From: Aegilops tauschii subsp. strangulata
Lineage: Eukaryota > Streptophyta > Magnoliopsida > Poales > Poaceae
Length of the DNA stretch: 64,000 nt
Direction of reading: 5' to 3'
NCBI RefSeq assembly: GCF_002575655.3
Contig: NC_053036.3
Span: 162,602,627-162,666,626 of the forward strand
This document shows, in pieces, positions 21,447 to 34,022 of the stretch; position 1 is the stretch's first letter; each line of letters starts with the position of its first letter. The position numbers and the translations under genes are program-made. Below the pieces are notes generated by a model, which had not been told where the DNA came from, did not search any database, and saw nothing but the letters and a program-made list of their open reading frames with translations.

Positions 21447-22561
21447 ATGCAGGACTAACATCAAGCAGGAGCAGTAACTAGGAGAACTACCGAACTTGCG
21501 GGCAATGGTGGCGAACACGAAGAACGTGGATGAACCCTACTGCAGATCTACTCTACGGGGTGGTGAGAACTTACCGGAGCTGAAGAGGTGCGGGAGTCGC
21601 CGCCGTTTATCTGGTCCGAGTCAGGGTGATGCAGCGGCCAAGGTTGACGAAGACCGGAGGCGAGACGACGGCGGCGGAGTGCAAGCTCAGTGAGAAAGGC
21701 AGCGGCGCGAGGAGGAAGAAGAGAGCGTGAGAAGAGCCCGTCGGGCTGGCCTATTTATAAGGCAAGGTCATAAGTGGGCGCGAGATTCAAGGAGACCACG
21801 GCGTGGTTATCTCCCCCCCACGACGCCTCGATTTTCGGAATGGCAGTAAAAGCAAAGATCCGTTGCGGATCTGGTGGAGTAAAAAACGGGCTTAATGGAA
21901 GATGACATCATGGCGGATTATCCGGAGTCCAGAGGATGATGTCACGCTGGGTTATGGCCTTCACATGAATGGTAAGCCGGAGATTTTTTCTGTCGGCAGA
22001 GTTGAAGATTGACATGAGCCGGATCAAATCAATCTGGGGCCTAATGTTGAGGATATAGACCTTAGAGTCACCCGCCAGGAGGGGCCGGGTTACTCGTATG
22101 GTCGTTGCCAGAAGCCTGGAGCCAAGCTTGAAGATGATGGGCCAGAGATGGGCTAAGACCCGGATATGGCTTAAAGCCCGTAGTTACAATCATTATTACG
22201 GAAGAACTTGTAGTGTAAGGCAAGTATAGTTGAGAGTTCGAGCCGGACACTCTTATGAGCCGGCTGGGACTCTAAGGGCTGCTGGGCGTCAACCTCCCTA
22301 TATAAAGGGACGACCCGGTAGCGGTTTAGGGACAACAACAATCTCGTCGAGAGCCGGGCATAGCAGTTTAGCTCCCTGGTGATGGTAACCCTAATCAATA
22401 CCACCCCAACTGGACGTAGGCTTCTACCTTCACCGTAAGGGGCCGAACCAGTATAAACCCTCGTGTTCCTTGTCCCACATAACCCCTTCAAGCTTCCTAG
22501 TTGCGATGGCTCCACGACTAAGTCCTAGCTCGAGGACATCTGCCGTGACAATTCCACGACA
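21447..22561 (+). mobile_element. X: truncated 3' end of a Tat-like Gypsy element
   Basis: Matches 37877-38993 of E2 almost base for base (about 98% by eye): the region opposite the antisense-gene leader and TATA box, then a complete 517 bp 3' LTR (22045-22561) ending CCACGACA. The left end is a break inside the antisense-gene 5'UTR intron; TCTATGCAGG is shared by both sides of the junction. Its LTR carries GCGTCAACC and GGTAGCGG variants found also in the right LTR of E2 but not in its left LTR. Confidence 0.85.
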
Positions 22562-23075
22562 GACAATTCGACAATGGTAAAACAAGACCAGTAAAGCCAC
22601 CCGAATGTGCCGACAAACCCGATAGGAGCTGCACATATCTCGTTCTCAGGGCACACCGGATGAGACATCCTACGAGTAAAACCAGACCTCGAGTTTCCAA
22701 GAGGGGGCCCCGCAGTCTACTCAGTTCGGACCAACACTCGAAGGAGCACTGGCCCCGGGGGGTTAAAATAAGATGACCCTCGGGCTCGCGAAAACCCGGG
22801 GTAAAAGGCTTAGGTGGCAAATGGTAAAACCAAGGTTGGGCCTTGCTGGAGGAGTTTTATTCAAGGCGAACTGTCAAGGGGGTCCCATAAATCACCCAAC
22901 CGTGTAAGGAACGCAAAATCAAGGAACATAATCCCGGTATATCAGTAACTAGGGCGGCAAGAGTGGAACAAAACACCTGGCATAAGGCCGAGCCTTCCAC
23001 CCTTTACCAAATATATATAGATGCATTAATTAAATAAGAGATATTGTGATATCCCAACATATCCATGTTCCGACA
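22562..23075 (-). repeat. Partial LTR of the deleted Gypsy element
   Basis: Equivalent to 25441-25955 of the complete LTR and to 38994-39506. Starts GACAATTCGACAATGG directly after the CCACGACA end of fragment X. Confidence 0.85.
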
Positions 23076-23612
23076 GATGTTGTATTGATACACAGACATG
23101 TTGCCTTGCTTGAGATTGCGGAACTCCTCGCGCTTGCTCTCAACAACACTTTGTGGACTGTGGTGCGCTTTGAAATCCCGACAGAAGTCAGTCCAAGTGA
23201 TCACACGACCTCCTCTGGAATCTTTGTATTGTTGATACCAATCAGCAGCTTGGTCCTTGAGCTGGAAAGAGGCGAACTTGACATAGTCCTCAGGCCTGAC
23301 ATTGCTACATTCAAAATGCTTGTTTATGTTCACGAGCCAATCATCGGCATCCGTGGCCTCGGCACAGTAGCTGAAAGACTTAGGCTGATTTGCGAGGAAC
23401 TGGTTGAGAGTGGCAAAGTGAAGCTGATTGTTGCCTTGACCTTGATTGCCTTGCCCTTGGGTACGTTCTTGCAAGAGTTGCAGAATCATCTGAGCATTGG
23501 CGTTGGTGGCTGCCATGATAGCCTGCCATGCCTCCGGAGGCGGAGGTGGTGGCGGAGGGTTCACTTGACTCCCTTCATTGCGATCCGGATTCTGACGCGT
23601 TGGCGGAGCCAT
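23076..23612 (-). pseudogene. Gag fragment of the deleted Gypsy element
   Basis: ATG at 23612 gives MAPPTRQNPDRNEGS, a Pro-rich stretch, a Gln-rich region (LLQERTQGQGNQGQG), then a Retrotrans_gag core (DADDWLVNINKHFE, TWTDFCRDFKAHHSP, EFRNLKQGNMSVYQY). About 178 codons remain before the frame runs into LTR sequence. No protease or RT follows. The gag type resembles chromovirus-like (Tekay/Del) plant elements. Confidence 0.8.
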
Positions 23613-24765
23613 CCTGAAGAGGGTGACATCCGTTAGCATCTTGATAGATAAATAGATAAGTAGAATCAACGGATAGAAATTGCAACATATAGTCTTCACA
23701 ATAAACATTCGAGCGAGGATGAACGAATGAATTCCGTAGTAAATCATCACACTTCCATAAGTTGAGAAGCCACTTGACAAGGATATGGAATCAACATATG
23801 AATTCGAAGCAACTCGAATACCACAATTCAAAACAAAACAAAGTATTGGCTTGCAGAATAAGCCGGAACAAACATATGATAGAGGTTTCGTCCGAAGTTT
23901 TTGTGGTGGGGCCCACACGGGCTCAATCGTACAGCACCATCATGTACAAGGCTGTGCACATGACATACGAAGCGTCCCTGAGTCGGCATAGCCATGGACT
24001 CTTTAAGACACTACGAGACCACTGTAAAATCAACCGTGTACAGGCGGACCACTAGACGTCGAACCCCAATCTCATATCATGCGTCTGTCGGAAAGATATC
24101 CTAAGGCTACTAGAATTCCCACTTATAAACTCCCGAAACTTTCTGGTTATGCAATCTGGTGTTGGGGATACAGGGGACACAAAATATATCACACAAACTA
24201 GCAATCCCTAGATCCAGCTGTATCCATCCGTCAACACATAACCAAGAAACCTTCGGAAATCGTTTACCTCAACCTTCGAAAAGCATCCGTTATACAAGTT
24301 ATGGCAATACTCCCGAACTCCCGCCCCAGTACTGGGTGGCGTCGAGGTGATCTCACCAACAACTGCATAAAAGAGATTTCGATGTCGGCGAATCTCAGGT
24401 ATTCCAGAACTGCAACGATAAAATTGTGACGACAACACCTCGGAGCTCAACTCCCCTGGACACTGCCACAACCCCTAAATGACAGGAGGCACCAAGAACA
24501 ATGTTCTCGTCACAAAACCATCGGAACGATTCCAAGATACCCGCGTGATCCTAAAAAAATTTAGTGAAATTTGAGGAGAGAATAGTCAAAACTTCTACGT
24601 CAGGAGACCTCACCAGAGCGACGAAGGGACTGAGGAGTAAAAAGAATCCTACTCTCCGATATATATAATCCTAAGACTCAAAACATTTTTGTTCTAGACT
24701 CAACAACGCCAGCGATTCGATCAAGCAGGGGGCTCCTAAGTCGGGGATGGCTCTGATTACCAACT

Positions 24766-25955
24766 TGTAACGCCCACGATGCGGCTATATCTCCCACGTG
24801 TCGACGCACGACTTAGAGGCATAACCGCATAGTGGTTTTGTCGCAAGAAGGGTCATCTTCACACAATCCCATGTAATGAACAAGAATGGGATAAAGAGTT
24901 GGCTTACAATCGCCACTTCACACAATACATGAATATAAATCATACATCAACCAAAATACAATCATATAGACCGACTACGGTCAAAATCCAGATGAAAATA
25001 AGACAACCCCAAATGCTAGATCCCCGATCGTCCCAACTGGGCTCCACTACTGATCATCAGGAAAAGACACATAGTAACGACCACGTTCCTCATCGAACTC
25101 CCACTTGAGATCGACGCCATCATCTGCACTGGCATCATCGGCACCTGCAACTGTTTCGGTAGAATCTGTGAGTCACGAGGACTCAGCAATCTCACACCCG
25201 TGAGATCAAGACTATTAAAGCTTATAGGAAAGGATGGTGTATTTTTCTTGGGTCAAGTGACAATTTCTCTACAACCGGACATTAACAAATTCCCATCTGC
25301 CTCATAACCGCGGGCACGGCTTTCGAAAGATAATACCCTGCAGGGGTGTCCCAACTTAGCCCATCATAAGCTCTCACGGTCAACGAAGGATGAACCTTCT
25401 CCCAGAAAAACCCGATCAGTCTCGGAATCCCGGTTTACAAGACAATTCGACAATGGTAAAACAAGACCAGCAAAGCCACCCGAATGTGCCGACAAATCCC
25501 CATAGGAGCTGCACATATCTCGTTCTCAAGGCACACCGGATGAGACATCCTATGAGTAAAACCAGACCTCGAGTTTCCAAGAGGGGGCCCCGCAGTCTAC
25601 TCAGTTCGGACCAACACTCGAAGGAGCACTGGCCCGGGGGGGTTAAAATAAGATGACCCTCGGGCTCGCGAAAACCCGGGGGAAAAGGCTTAGGTGGCAA
25701 ATGGTAAAACCAAGGTTGGGCCTTGCTGGAGGAGTTTTATTCAAGGCGAACTGTCAAGGGGGTCCCATAAATCACCCGACCGTGTAAGGAACGCAAAATC
25801 AAGGAACATAATCCCGGTATATCAGTAACTAGGGCGGCAAGAGTGGAACAAAACACCTGGCATAAGGCCGAGCCTTCCACCCTTTACCAAATATATATAG
25901 ATGCATTAATTAAATAAGAGATATTGTGATATCCCAACATATCCAGGTTCCGACA
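24766..25955 (-). repeat. 5' LTR of the deleted Gypsy element
   Basis: Plus-strand start TGTAACGCCCACGATGCGGC, plus-strand end GTTCCGACA. TG...CA termini on both strands. One base (T, 25956) separates it from the 5' LTR of E2. Confidence 0.8.
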
Positions 25956-25956
25956 T

Positions 25957-26473
25957 TGTTGAGGATATAGACCTTAGAGTCACCCGCCAGGAGGGGCCGG
26001 GTTACTCGTATGGTCGTTGCCAGAAGCCCGGAGCCAAGCTTGAAGATGATGGGCCAGAGATGGGCTAAGACCCGGATATGGCTTAAAGCCCGTAGTTACA
26101 ATCATTATTATGGAAGAACTTGTAGTGTAAGGCAAGTATAGTTGAGAGTCCGAGCCGGACACTCTTATGAGCCGGCCGGGACTCTAAGGGCTGCTGGGCG
26201 TTAGCCTCCCTATATAAAGGGACGACCCGGCCGCGGTTTAGGGACAACAACAATCTCGTCGAGAGCCGGGCATAGCAGTTTAGCTCCCTGGTGATCGTAA
26301 CCCTAATCAATACCACCCCAACTGGACGTAGGCTTTTACCTTCACCGTAAGGGGCCGAACCAGTATAAACCCTCGTGTTCCTTGTCCCACATAACCCCTT
26401 CAAGCTTCCTAGCTGCGATGGCTCCACGACTAAGTCCTAGCTCGAGGACATCTGCCGTGACAATTCCACGACA
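25957..26473 (+). repeat. E2 5' LTR
   Basis: TGTTGAGGATATAG...CCACGACA; TATATAAA at 26211-26218; gag ATG at 26418 inside it; primer-binding-like TTGGCGCCCACCGTGGGG follows at 26475. Confidence 0.95.
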
Positions 26474-29400
26474 GTTGGCGCCCACCGTGGGGCCAGCGCA
26501 CGGTGGATTTGAGTTCTTGAAGGGCAGCTTCGAAGGGCTCAAGGGATACGCTGTGGGCCGGATGACCAAGAGTCGTCGCAGCAAGCTCTACATCGACGAT
26601 GCAAACTGGGGCCCCGACGCCGGCTCAATTGAGTACGGGTACCGGGTCCCCTTCGGCGGATTTCATGTTTTCATTGGCAAGATTAGTGAGCCGGGCCCTG
26701 AGCCGGATCTCTGCGCCGATCTCATCGAAACGGCTCAGTGCGCACGACCCGCCTGGGCCCGGCCTGCCTTAAAGCATGCTTTTGTGGGGTGTATCCATGG
26801 AGGACCCTCCGATCGATCTGGATCTGGTGATGAGGCGGCCACCGGCTCTGACAGCGAGTCGGCCACCGATGAGTCAAACTCTTTGTACCAACTTCAAGAC
26901 GGCAGGCTCATGGGTTGTTCCGATGATGACAGTATTCTGGACCTCTTTGAGCCGCCAAGTCAGGTCGGAGTTTTTATGGCTGGTGCGCAGCCTGTTCAGA
27001 ACCCCGCCGCTGGAGCAGGAAACCCGGTGCCTTCTCCAGCGCAGGTGCTAATGGATCTCACGGACAAGATGACGGCCCTGTTAACCGCCATGGTTGACCC
27101 GGCGGATCAAGCTCGGCATGATGCGGAGGTGGCACAGTTAAAATTGGATCTAGTGAAAGATAAAGAGGATCTGGCAGCGGAAGGGATCAGGCTGGCTGCG
27201 GAGCGGGCGGCTCTCGATGCCCAGACTCAGCTGATTCAGGCGCAGTCCTTCCAACTCACGATGGACCAGAACGCGGCCAATGAGGTCATGAGAAGGAGGC
27301 ATCAAAAGGCCCAATCTCGACTCCCTCCGGTTTACGATCCACGCAGCCTCTTCAACACGCCAGGTGCAGGGTCTAGTAACCCGCCAGGGATCATAGCGCC
27401 GGGTCTGGACCCCTTATTCAGTCACGAGTGATGGGGCCTCCCCAGGTGCCCCCGGCCCCGCCTCAGTATGTGCCAATAACCCCGGGTCATTATAATAACC
27501 CGTTGGAGAACATGGTCGCTGCGGCAGCACGGCTGGCGGCTCTCCCAGTTGACGGCGACTCTCCGACGACTATTGAAACCCGCCGGGTCAGGGAACTCCT
27601 TCAGACAGCTGCGCAGCAAGAGGCATACTCCTACAGCCGGGATAGGATCCACTCGACCCCTCGTCCAGGCCAGAGCCCGAGTTACAGCCGGCACATGGTC
27701 TCAGCAACCGGCTCAAGTAACGTCCGACGCCATGACCCGCCCCCTGGCCATGGCCCGGCTTATAATGGAGCCTTTTACGCAGCAGACCAGGACAAAGCGC
27801 GCCAGGAGGCAGAGCAAGTGTCTCAATTGACGGCTTACCAGACCCCCCCGGCTTATCCGACGACTTCCGTTGATGTGGGTATCCCTACCAGGACCGGGGG
27901 TGTCCCTTGTTTGGTGCCAGCTATCCGTAATGAACGTCTACCTAAGGACTTCAAGGGCCCTAGGAAGGTGCCTAACTACACAGCTGACTTACAACCCGCA
28001 GCCTGGATCGAGAGTTATGAGATGGCTATGGAGCTGTTGGAGGTCAGTGAGGCGGCCATGGCCAAGTATTTCACCATGATGTTAGATGGAACTGCCCGCA
28101 CTTGGTTGAAAGGGCTACCACCGAATTCCATTGGGTCTTGGGCTGAGCTGAAAGCCCGGTTCATCCAAAACTTCAAAGATACCTGTAGGCAGTCTATGTC
28201 AATTGTGGATTTGACTAACTGTAAGCACCAGGAGGGTGAGTCCACGACACATTGGGTTCGCCGGGTTAAGGAAATCATACATTCATCAGACAAAATGGAT
28301 GCCGACTCAGCAGTTTTAATGCTGGAGCAGAATTGTCGTTTTGTGCCCCTGAAGATGAAACTCGGGCGGCTTAAGCGCGACTGCACTGATATGGGTACAC
28401 TAATGGCAGCTCTTGTCAAGTACGCCGATTCTGATGGTACCAAGGATCCCCCTTCAGATGATGAAAGGACAGGGAAGGGAAAGAAGAACGGCAACGGCAA
28501 GGGTCCTCAGTTTAACCCGGGGAACCAAGGAGGAGGCAAGTGCAAGGCAGATGGCAGCCTAGAGTTTGTTGCCAACGCCAGCGCGCAAGGCAATAACCAG
28601 CGACGCAAGGGGAGGCCCCCTCCCCGAGGCGGCGGGTCAGGACCCTCACTGGAGCAGCTGTTGAATGAGCCTTGTCCGAGGCACGGCTCTAGAGAGAAGC
28701 CAGCGACTCATCTATGGAAGGATTGTGCAATCATGAAGGCCTTTAAAAACAACAAGGCCCATGCGGCGGCTCAGGTGCCGGCGGCTCAGGCGCCGGCGGT
28801 TTTCAAGGCCCGGGGGGCGGCTCAAATTCTGGTCCTCAGAACGGTCAAGGGGGCTTTAATCAACAGTCTGGCCAGGGTCATCAACAGCAGCAAGGGGGTT
28901 ATCAGACCAATCCAAAGTAGCTTAGCGGTGGACAGTACCATGTGTTTACCACTAGTTTGTGCAAGCGAGATCAGAAGCTTCACAAGAGGGCTGTGAATGC
29001 TGTTGAGCCGGCGGTCCCACGCTACCTGCGGTGGTCTGAGCAACCGATAGTATGGAGTAGGGAGGATCACCCTCCCCGGGTGGATAACCCGGGCCACTTG
29101 GCCTTAGTGGTGGCTCCTCAAGTGGGAGGTTATAAGTTCACAAAGGTACTCATGGATGGAGGCAGCAGCATCAACATCCTCTATTATGAGACTTTTCGCC
29201 GTATGGGGTTGGTTGATAAGAACCTCAGCCAGTCAAACACTATCTTCCATGGTGTGGTACCGGGTAAGTCGGCTTATCCAGTCGGCAAGATCGAATTGGA
29301 AGTGGCTTTTGGTGATGAGAACAACTACAGGGTGGAAAAGTTGACCTTTGAGGTGGTCAAAATAAGAAGTCCGTACCATGCTATATTTGGACGGCCGGCT

Positions 29401-32400
29401 TACGCCAAGTTCATGGCACGGCCGTGTTATCTATACTTACAGCTCAAGATGCCGGGTCACAGTGGGACCATTACGGTTCACGGCAGCCGGAAAGTGGCTC
29501 TGGAGTGTGAGGAAGGTGATGCGGCTTATGCAGAATCTGTGTGTGCTACAGAGGAATTGAAGTTTTACAAGGACAATGTTGACCCAACAGATATGACCTC
29601 TCTGAAAAAGCCAACTACAGAACAAGAGCCGGCAATGAAATTTAAATCAGCTGATGAGACTAAACTTGTTGATTTTGTGCCAGGTGACTCATCTCAGCAG
29701 TTTAGCATCAGTGCAAATCTGGATCCAAAATAGGAAAGCGCGCTCATCGAGTTCATCCGTGAGAATAGGGACATCTTCGCATGGAAACCTGCTGACATGC
29801 CGGGTGTACCTAGAGAACTCGCTGAGCATACTCTCAATGTTGATCCTAAATTTAAGCCGGTCAGACAGTTCCTTCGGCGGTTTAATGAAGAGAGGCGGAA
29901 AGCTATTGGTGAAGAAGTGGCCCGGCTCTTGGCGTCCAGGTTTATCGTTGAAGTCTTTCACCCAGAGTGGTTGGCCAACCCGGTGCTCGTACTCAAGAAG
30001 AACGGCACCTGGCGGATGTGTGTGGACTACACGGACTTCAACAAGGCGTGTCCGGCTGATCCTTTTGCCCTCCCCCGTATTGATCAAATCATTGATGCTA
30101 CGGCAGGTTGTGCACGTTTAAGTTTCTTGGATGCTTACTCCGGTTATCATCAGATCAAGATGGCAGTTAAGGACCAGGAGAAGACGGCGTTCATCACTCC
30201 CTTTGGAGCCTTCTGCTATGTGTCTATGCCCTTTGGACTCAAGTGTGCACAGGCGACTTACCAGCTTTGTGTACAGAACTGTCTTCACAGACAGATCGGG
30301 CGCAATGTTCACGCTTACGTGGACGATATTGTGGTTAAATCCATCAAAGAGGAAACCCTCATAGATGATTTAAAGGAAACTTTTGATAATCTCGGGGTCT
30401 ATAAGATGATGCTTAATCCGGCCAAGTGTGTCTTTGGTGTTCCTGCAGGCAAACTCTTGGGCTTCTTGGTTTCTGACAGAGGCATTGAGGCTAACCCGGA
30501 GAAGATCAAGGCCATCACCTCCCTGGCTAAACCGGCGTGTATAAATGACGTTCAGCGCTTGGCGGGTCGCATCGCTGCTTTAAGCCGGTTTATAAGCCGT
30601 TTGGGTGAGAAGGCCATGCCCTTATATCAGCTGATGAAGAAAACTGATAACTTTGTCTGGAATGATGCAGCTAATACCGCCTTTGAGGATTTGAAGAAGC
30701 AGCTGGCAGAGCCCCCAGTCCTTGCTGCTCCGGTTGATAAGGAGCCCTTACTATTGTATGTGGCGGCGAACGCACGAGCCGTCAGTGTGGCTATTGTGGT
30801 GGAGCGCAAGGAGGAGGGTAAGGAGCATCCGGTTCAGCGGCCGGTTTATTATGTCAGCGATGTGCTCATTGAGTCTAAACAGCGGTACCCGCATTGGCAG
30901 AAGTTGGTCTATGGTGTGTTCATGGCGAGCCGGAAACTTAAGCATTACTTTCAGGGTCATCCCATTACTGTGGTCAGTTCTGCCCCCCTTGGTGATATCA
31001 TTCAAAACAGAGAGGCTACAGGGTGAATTGCTAAGTGGGCTATAGAGCTTGGACCTCATGGTCTCAGATATGTGCCACGCACTGCTGTTAAATCTCAGGC
31101 CTTGGTGGATTTCATCAATGATTGGACAGAGTCACAAGTGCCCGAGCAAAAGCCGGATAACACATATTGGACTATTCACTTCGATGGGTCCAGGCAGTTG
31201 GAGGGCTCGGGGGCTGGCGTTGTATTGGCTTCCCCTAAAGGTGACAAGTTCCATTATGTGTTACAGTTGATGTTTCCTTGCACTAACAATGCGGCTGAGT
31301 ACGAGGCCTTGCTCCACGGTCTTCGGATGGCTAAGGAGATGAGCTTGAGCCGGGTAAGGTGCTTCGGTGACTCAGACTTGGTGGCTCAACAAGTATCAGG
31401 CAAGTGGGACTCTAAAGACCCTCTAATGGCGGCTTATCGCCGCGAAGTCGATGCCATTGCTGGGCACTTTCAGGGCTACCAAGTAGAGCACATTGATCGC
31501 AGGAAGAACGAGGCGGCTGATGCTCTAAGCCGGCTAGGCTCTCAGCGAAAGCCGGTGCCGCCTAACACTTTCCTGGACGTCCTGTATAACCCTTCGGTTA
31601 AGTTGCCTACAGAGGAAGACTTGGCTGTCCCTGACCCGGAGGCACGACTGGTGGCGGCTCTTCATGTCATACCAGACTGGACAATGCCATATCTGGCTTA
31701 TATGACCCGGGGCGAGTTGCCTGAGGATGAAACTTTGGCCAGGCAAATAACCCGGCGGGCTAAGTCAATGATTGTTATCGATGGCGAACTGCATCATCGC
31801 AGTGTCACGGGAACATTTCAGCGTTGTGTCTCCCCTGAGGAAGGTCAAGAGATCTTGCATGAGATCCATGAAGGGGATTGTGGCCATCATGCCGGCTCAA
31901 AGTCCCTTGTGGCCAAGGCTTTCCGTCATGGATTTTATTGGCTGCCGGCTCATGCTGATGCAGAGGACTTGGTCAGCAAATGTGATGGTTGCCAGAGGTT
32001 TTCACGACGGGCTCACGTGCCGGCTCAGGAACTGAGGATGATCCCAATCACTTGGCCCTTTGCGGTCTGGGGGCTTGACATGGTTGGGCCTCTTAAAAGG
32101 TCCAAGGATAAAAAGACCCACCTCTTGGTGGCAGTGGACAAATTCACAAAGTGGGTGGAAGCTGAGCCAGTTAGCAAGTGCGATGCAGCCACGGCGGTTC
32201 AATTTATGAAAAAGGTGATTTTCCGCTTTGGCTTTCCGCACAGCATTATAACTGACAATGGCACCAATCTCTCCAAGGGCGCCATGGAAGAGTTTTGCCA
32301 ACGAGAGCATATCCGACTTGATGTTTCCTCAGTGGCTCATCCTCAATCCAATGGTCAAGCTGAGAGAGCTAATCAGGAGATTCTGAAGGGCATCAAGCCC

Positions 32401-32937
32401 CGGCTTTTGGTCCCTTTGCAACGGACGCCGGGTTGTTGGGTGGAGGAATTGCCCTCCGTGTTATGGAGCATCAACACTACTCCTAACAGGTCTACAGGCT
32501 TCACGCCTTTCTTCATGGTTTATGGAGCAGAAGCAGTCCTCCCCAGTGACATCCGTCACGATTCACCTCGCGTGGCGGCTTATGTTGAGACGGATAATGA
32601 ACAGGCGCGCCAAGATGCTCTTGACTTGTTGGACGAACAGCGTGATGTGGCAGCAGCCCGTTCGGCGATTTACCAACAAGACATGCGCCGTTATCATAGC
32701 CGCCGGGTCAAATCCCGGGTCTTCCAGGAAGGCGACCTTGTGCTCTGACTCATCCAGTATCAAACAGATGCACACAAACTATCCCCACCTTGGGAAGGGC
32801 CCTTTGTGGTGAGCAAGAACTTGCACAACGGGTCATATTACCTCATTGACATTCGGGAGCACAAAGATTCACGTAAGTCGGAGGAGGAGACCCGTCGGCC
32901 GGGGAACATAGCTCACCTTCGGCCTTACTACACCTGA
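26418..32937 (+). pseudogene. E2 gag-pol polyprotein, broken
   Basis: Same domain order as E1: gag (core about 27990-28310), protease (LMDGGSSINILYYE near 29150), RT (YVDD near 30318), RNase H, second RNase H (about 31165-31540), integrase (about 31860-32600). Breaks: a 1-base loss near 27405 (GCGCCGGG where E3 has GCGCCCGGG), a shift near 28760 in the Gly-rich region, the shared TAG at 29731-29733, and CGA or AGA to TGA changes at 31024-31026 and 32746-32748. It otherwise stays open to the end HLRPYYT at 32937. The second RNase H plus integrase is almost a single open frame (31072-32748). Confidence 0.92.
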
Positions 32938-34022
32938 GCCACCGGCTCTCGTGGTGTATATATTTCTCTCAGGCATGTATATATTATGATAAGCAATAAA
33001 GCAGGACCTCTGTCCTTTTTTCTCCTCCAAATATGCACGTATTACAAGATTACGTGATGACTTAAAGGAGGATCCGTCTTATGGTCGTATTCGAATCTAG
33101 CCATAAAAAGTAAGGTCACTTGGGGGCTTCTTGTTCAAACATGGGTCGTATTCGAACCAAAGAGAAGATAGCTGTCGATTCCCATTTGGTTGGCAAAAGT
33201 GCCGAGCTCATTGGGAGGTTGCCTTTGGTCATATTTGAATCATAGTTTAACCCCTCTGAGAACCGACGTGGATCGTATTCGAATCAGCGTCGTTAAACAA
33301 TTCTTGAAATCACTTGGGGGCTTCCTGTTCAAACATGGGTCGTATTCGAACCAAAGAGAGCATAGCTGTCGGTACCCTCTTGATTGGCATCACCACACCC
33401 ACTGGGGGCTATGTGATCATATCCGAATCTTAGCTTAACCTATTTGGGCCGGGTCTCTGGTCGTATTCGAACCGGAAGCCCCTAAATTCCTATGCATTAT
33501 CACAAGTTTACTCTGATTATGTCAAGGTGTGTACGACCGGGTCTCGCCTTACCGGTTTAACTTTGGTTCACAGTGTTCGTTGAACACCATGGGTGTCATT
33601 AAGACAAGTAAATCGGAGTCAAGATACCAAACTTGTTACCCGGGTTATTTAAACCGGAAGTATGCTTACAGGCCGCTAAGTGTGTTATCACGGTTGTGTT
33701 AAGGATATAATTGAGGGCCGGTCTTTTTTGATTCATATTCCGGGTTATCTATCCAAAACACCTGACTCTCAGGGCGGTAAGCCGCCTCGAGACTTGTGAT
33801 TTGCCTTTCTATGCAGGACACTTAAAGGCACACCTTTGAAGTTGAGAAAAACAAAGGGACGATTATGACCCGGAGAAACATCAAAAGAGACAACTTCAAA
33901 GGACTTTTCGCATTCAATACGTGCACGATGGCACGGCAGAGATGAACTGTTCCACCTACTCTATTACAAAAACTCATCAAGTCTAACAAGGTGGAACATT
34001 GTTTGATAAACCGCCAGCCAAA
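32938..34022. repeat. E2 spacer between convergent genes
   Basis: Mirror equivalent of the E1 spacer, with paired ~70 bp units around 33115-33185 and 33310-33375 and repeated TCGTATTCGAA motifs. No gene. Confidence 0.7.

Larger units (their letters stand above)
22562..25955 (-). mobile_element. Deleted Gypsy retrotransposon (possibly Sabrina-type), minus strand
   Basis: The right side is a 1190 bp LTR (24766-25955), sense start TGTCGGAACCTGGATATG and sense end ...GGGCGTTACA. An initiator-Met-like primer site (TTGGTAATCAGAGCC, about 24749-24763), a leader and a gag start follow. Gag stops abruptly where an LTR terminus (sense start TGTCGGAACATGG) begins at 23075; the rest of gag and all of pol are missing. 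The left LTR is only its 514 bp sense-start part (22562-23075), abutting fragment X. The family name is from memory and tentative. Confidence 0.75.
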
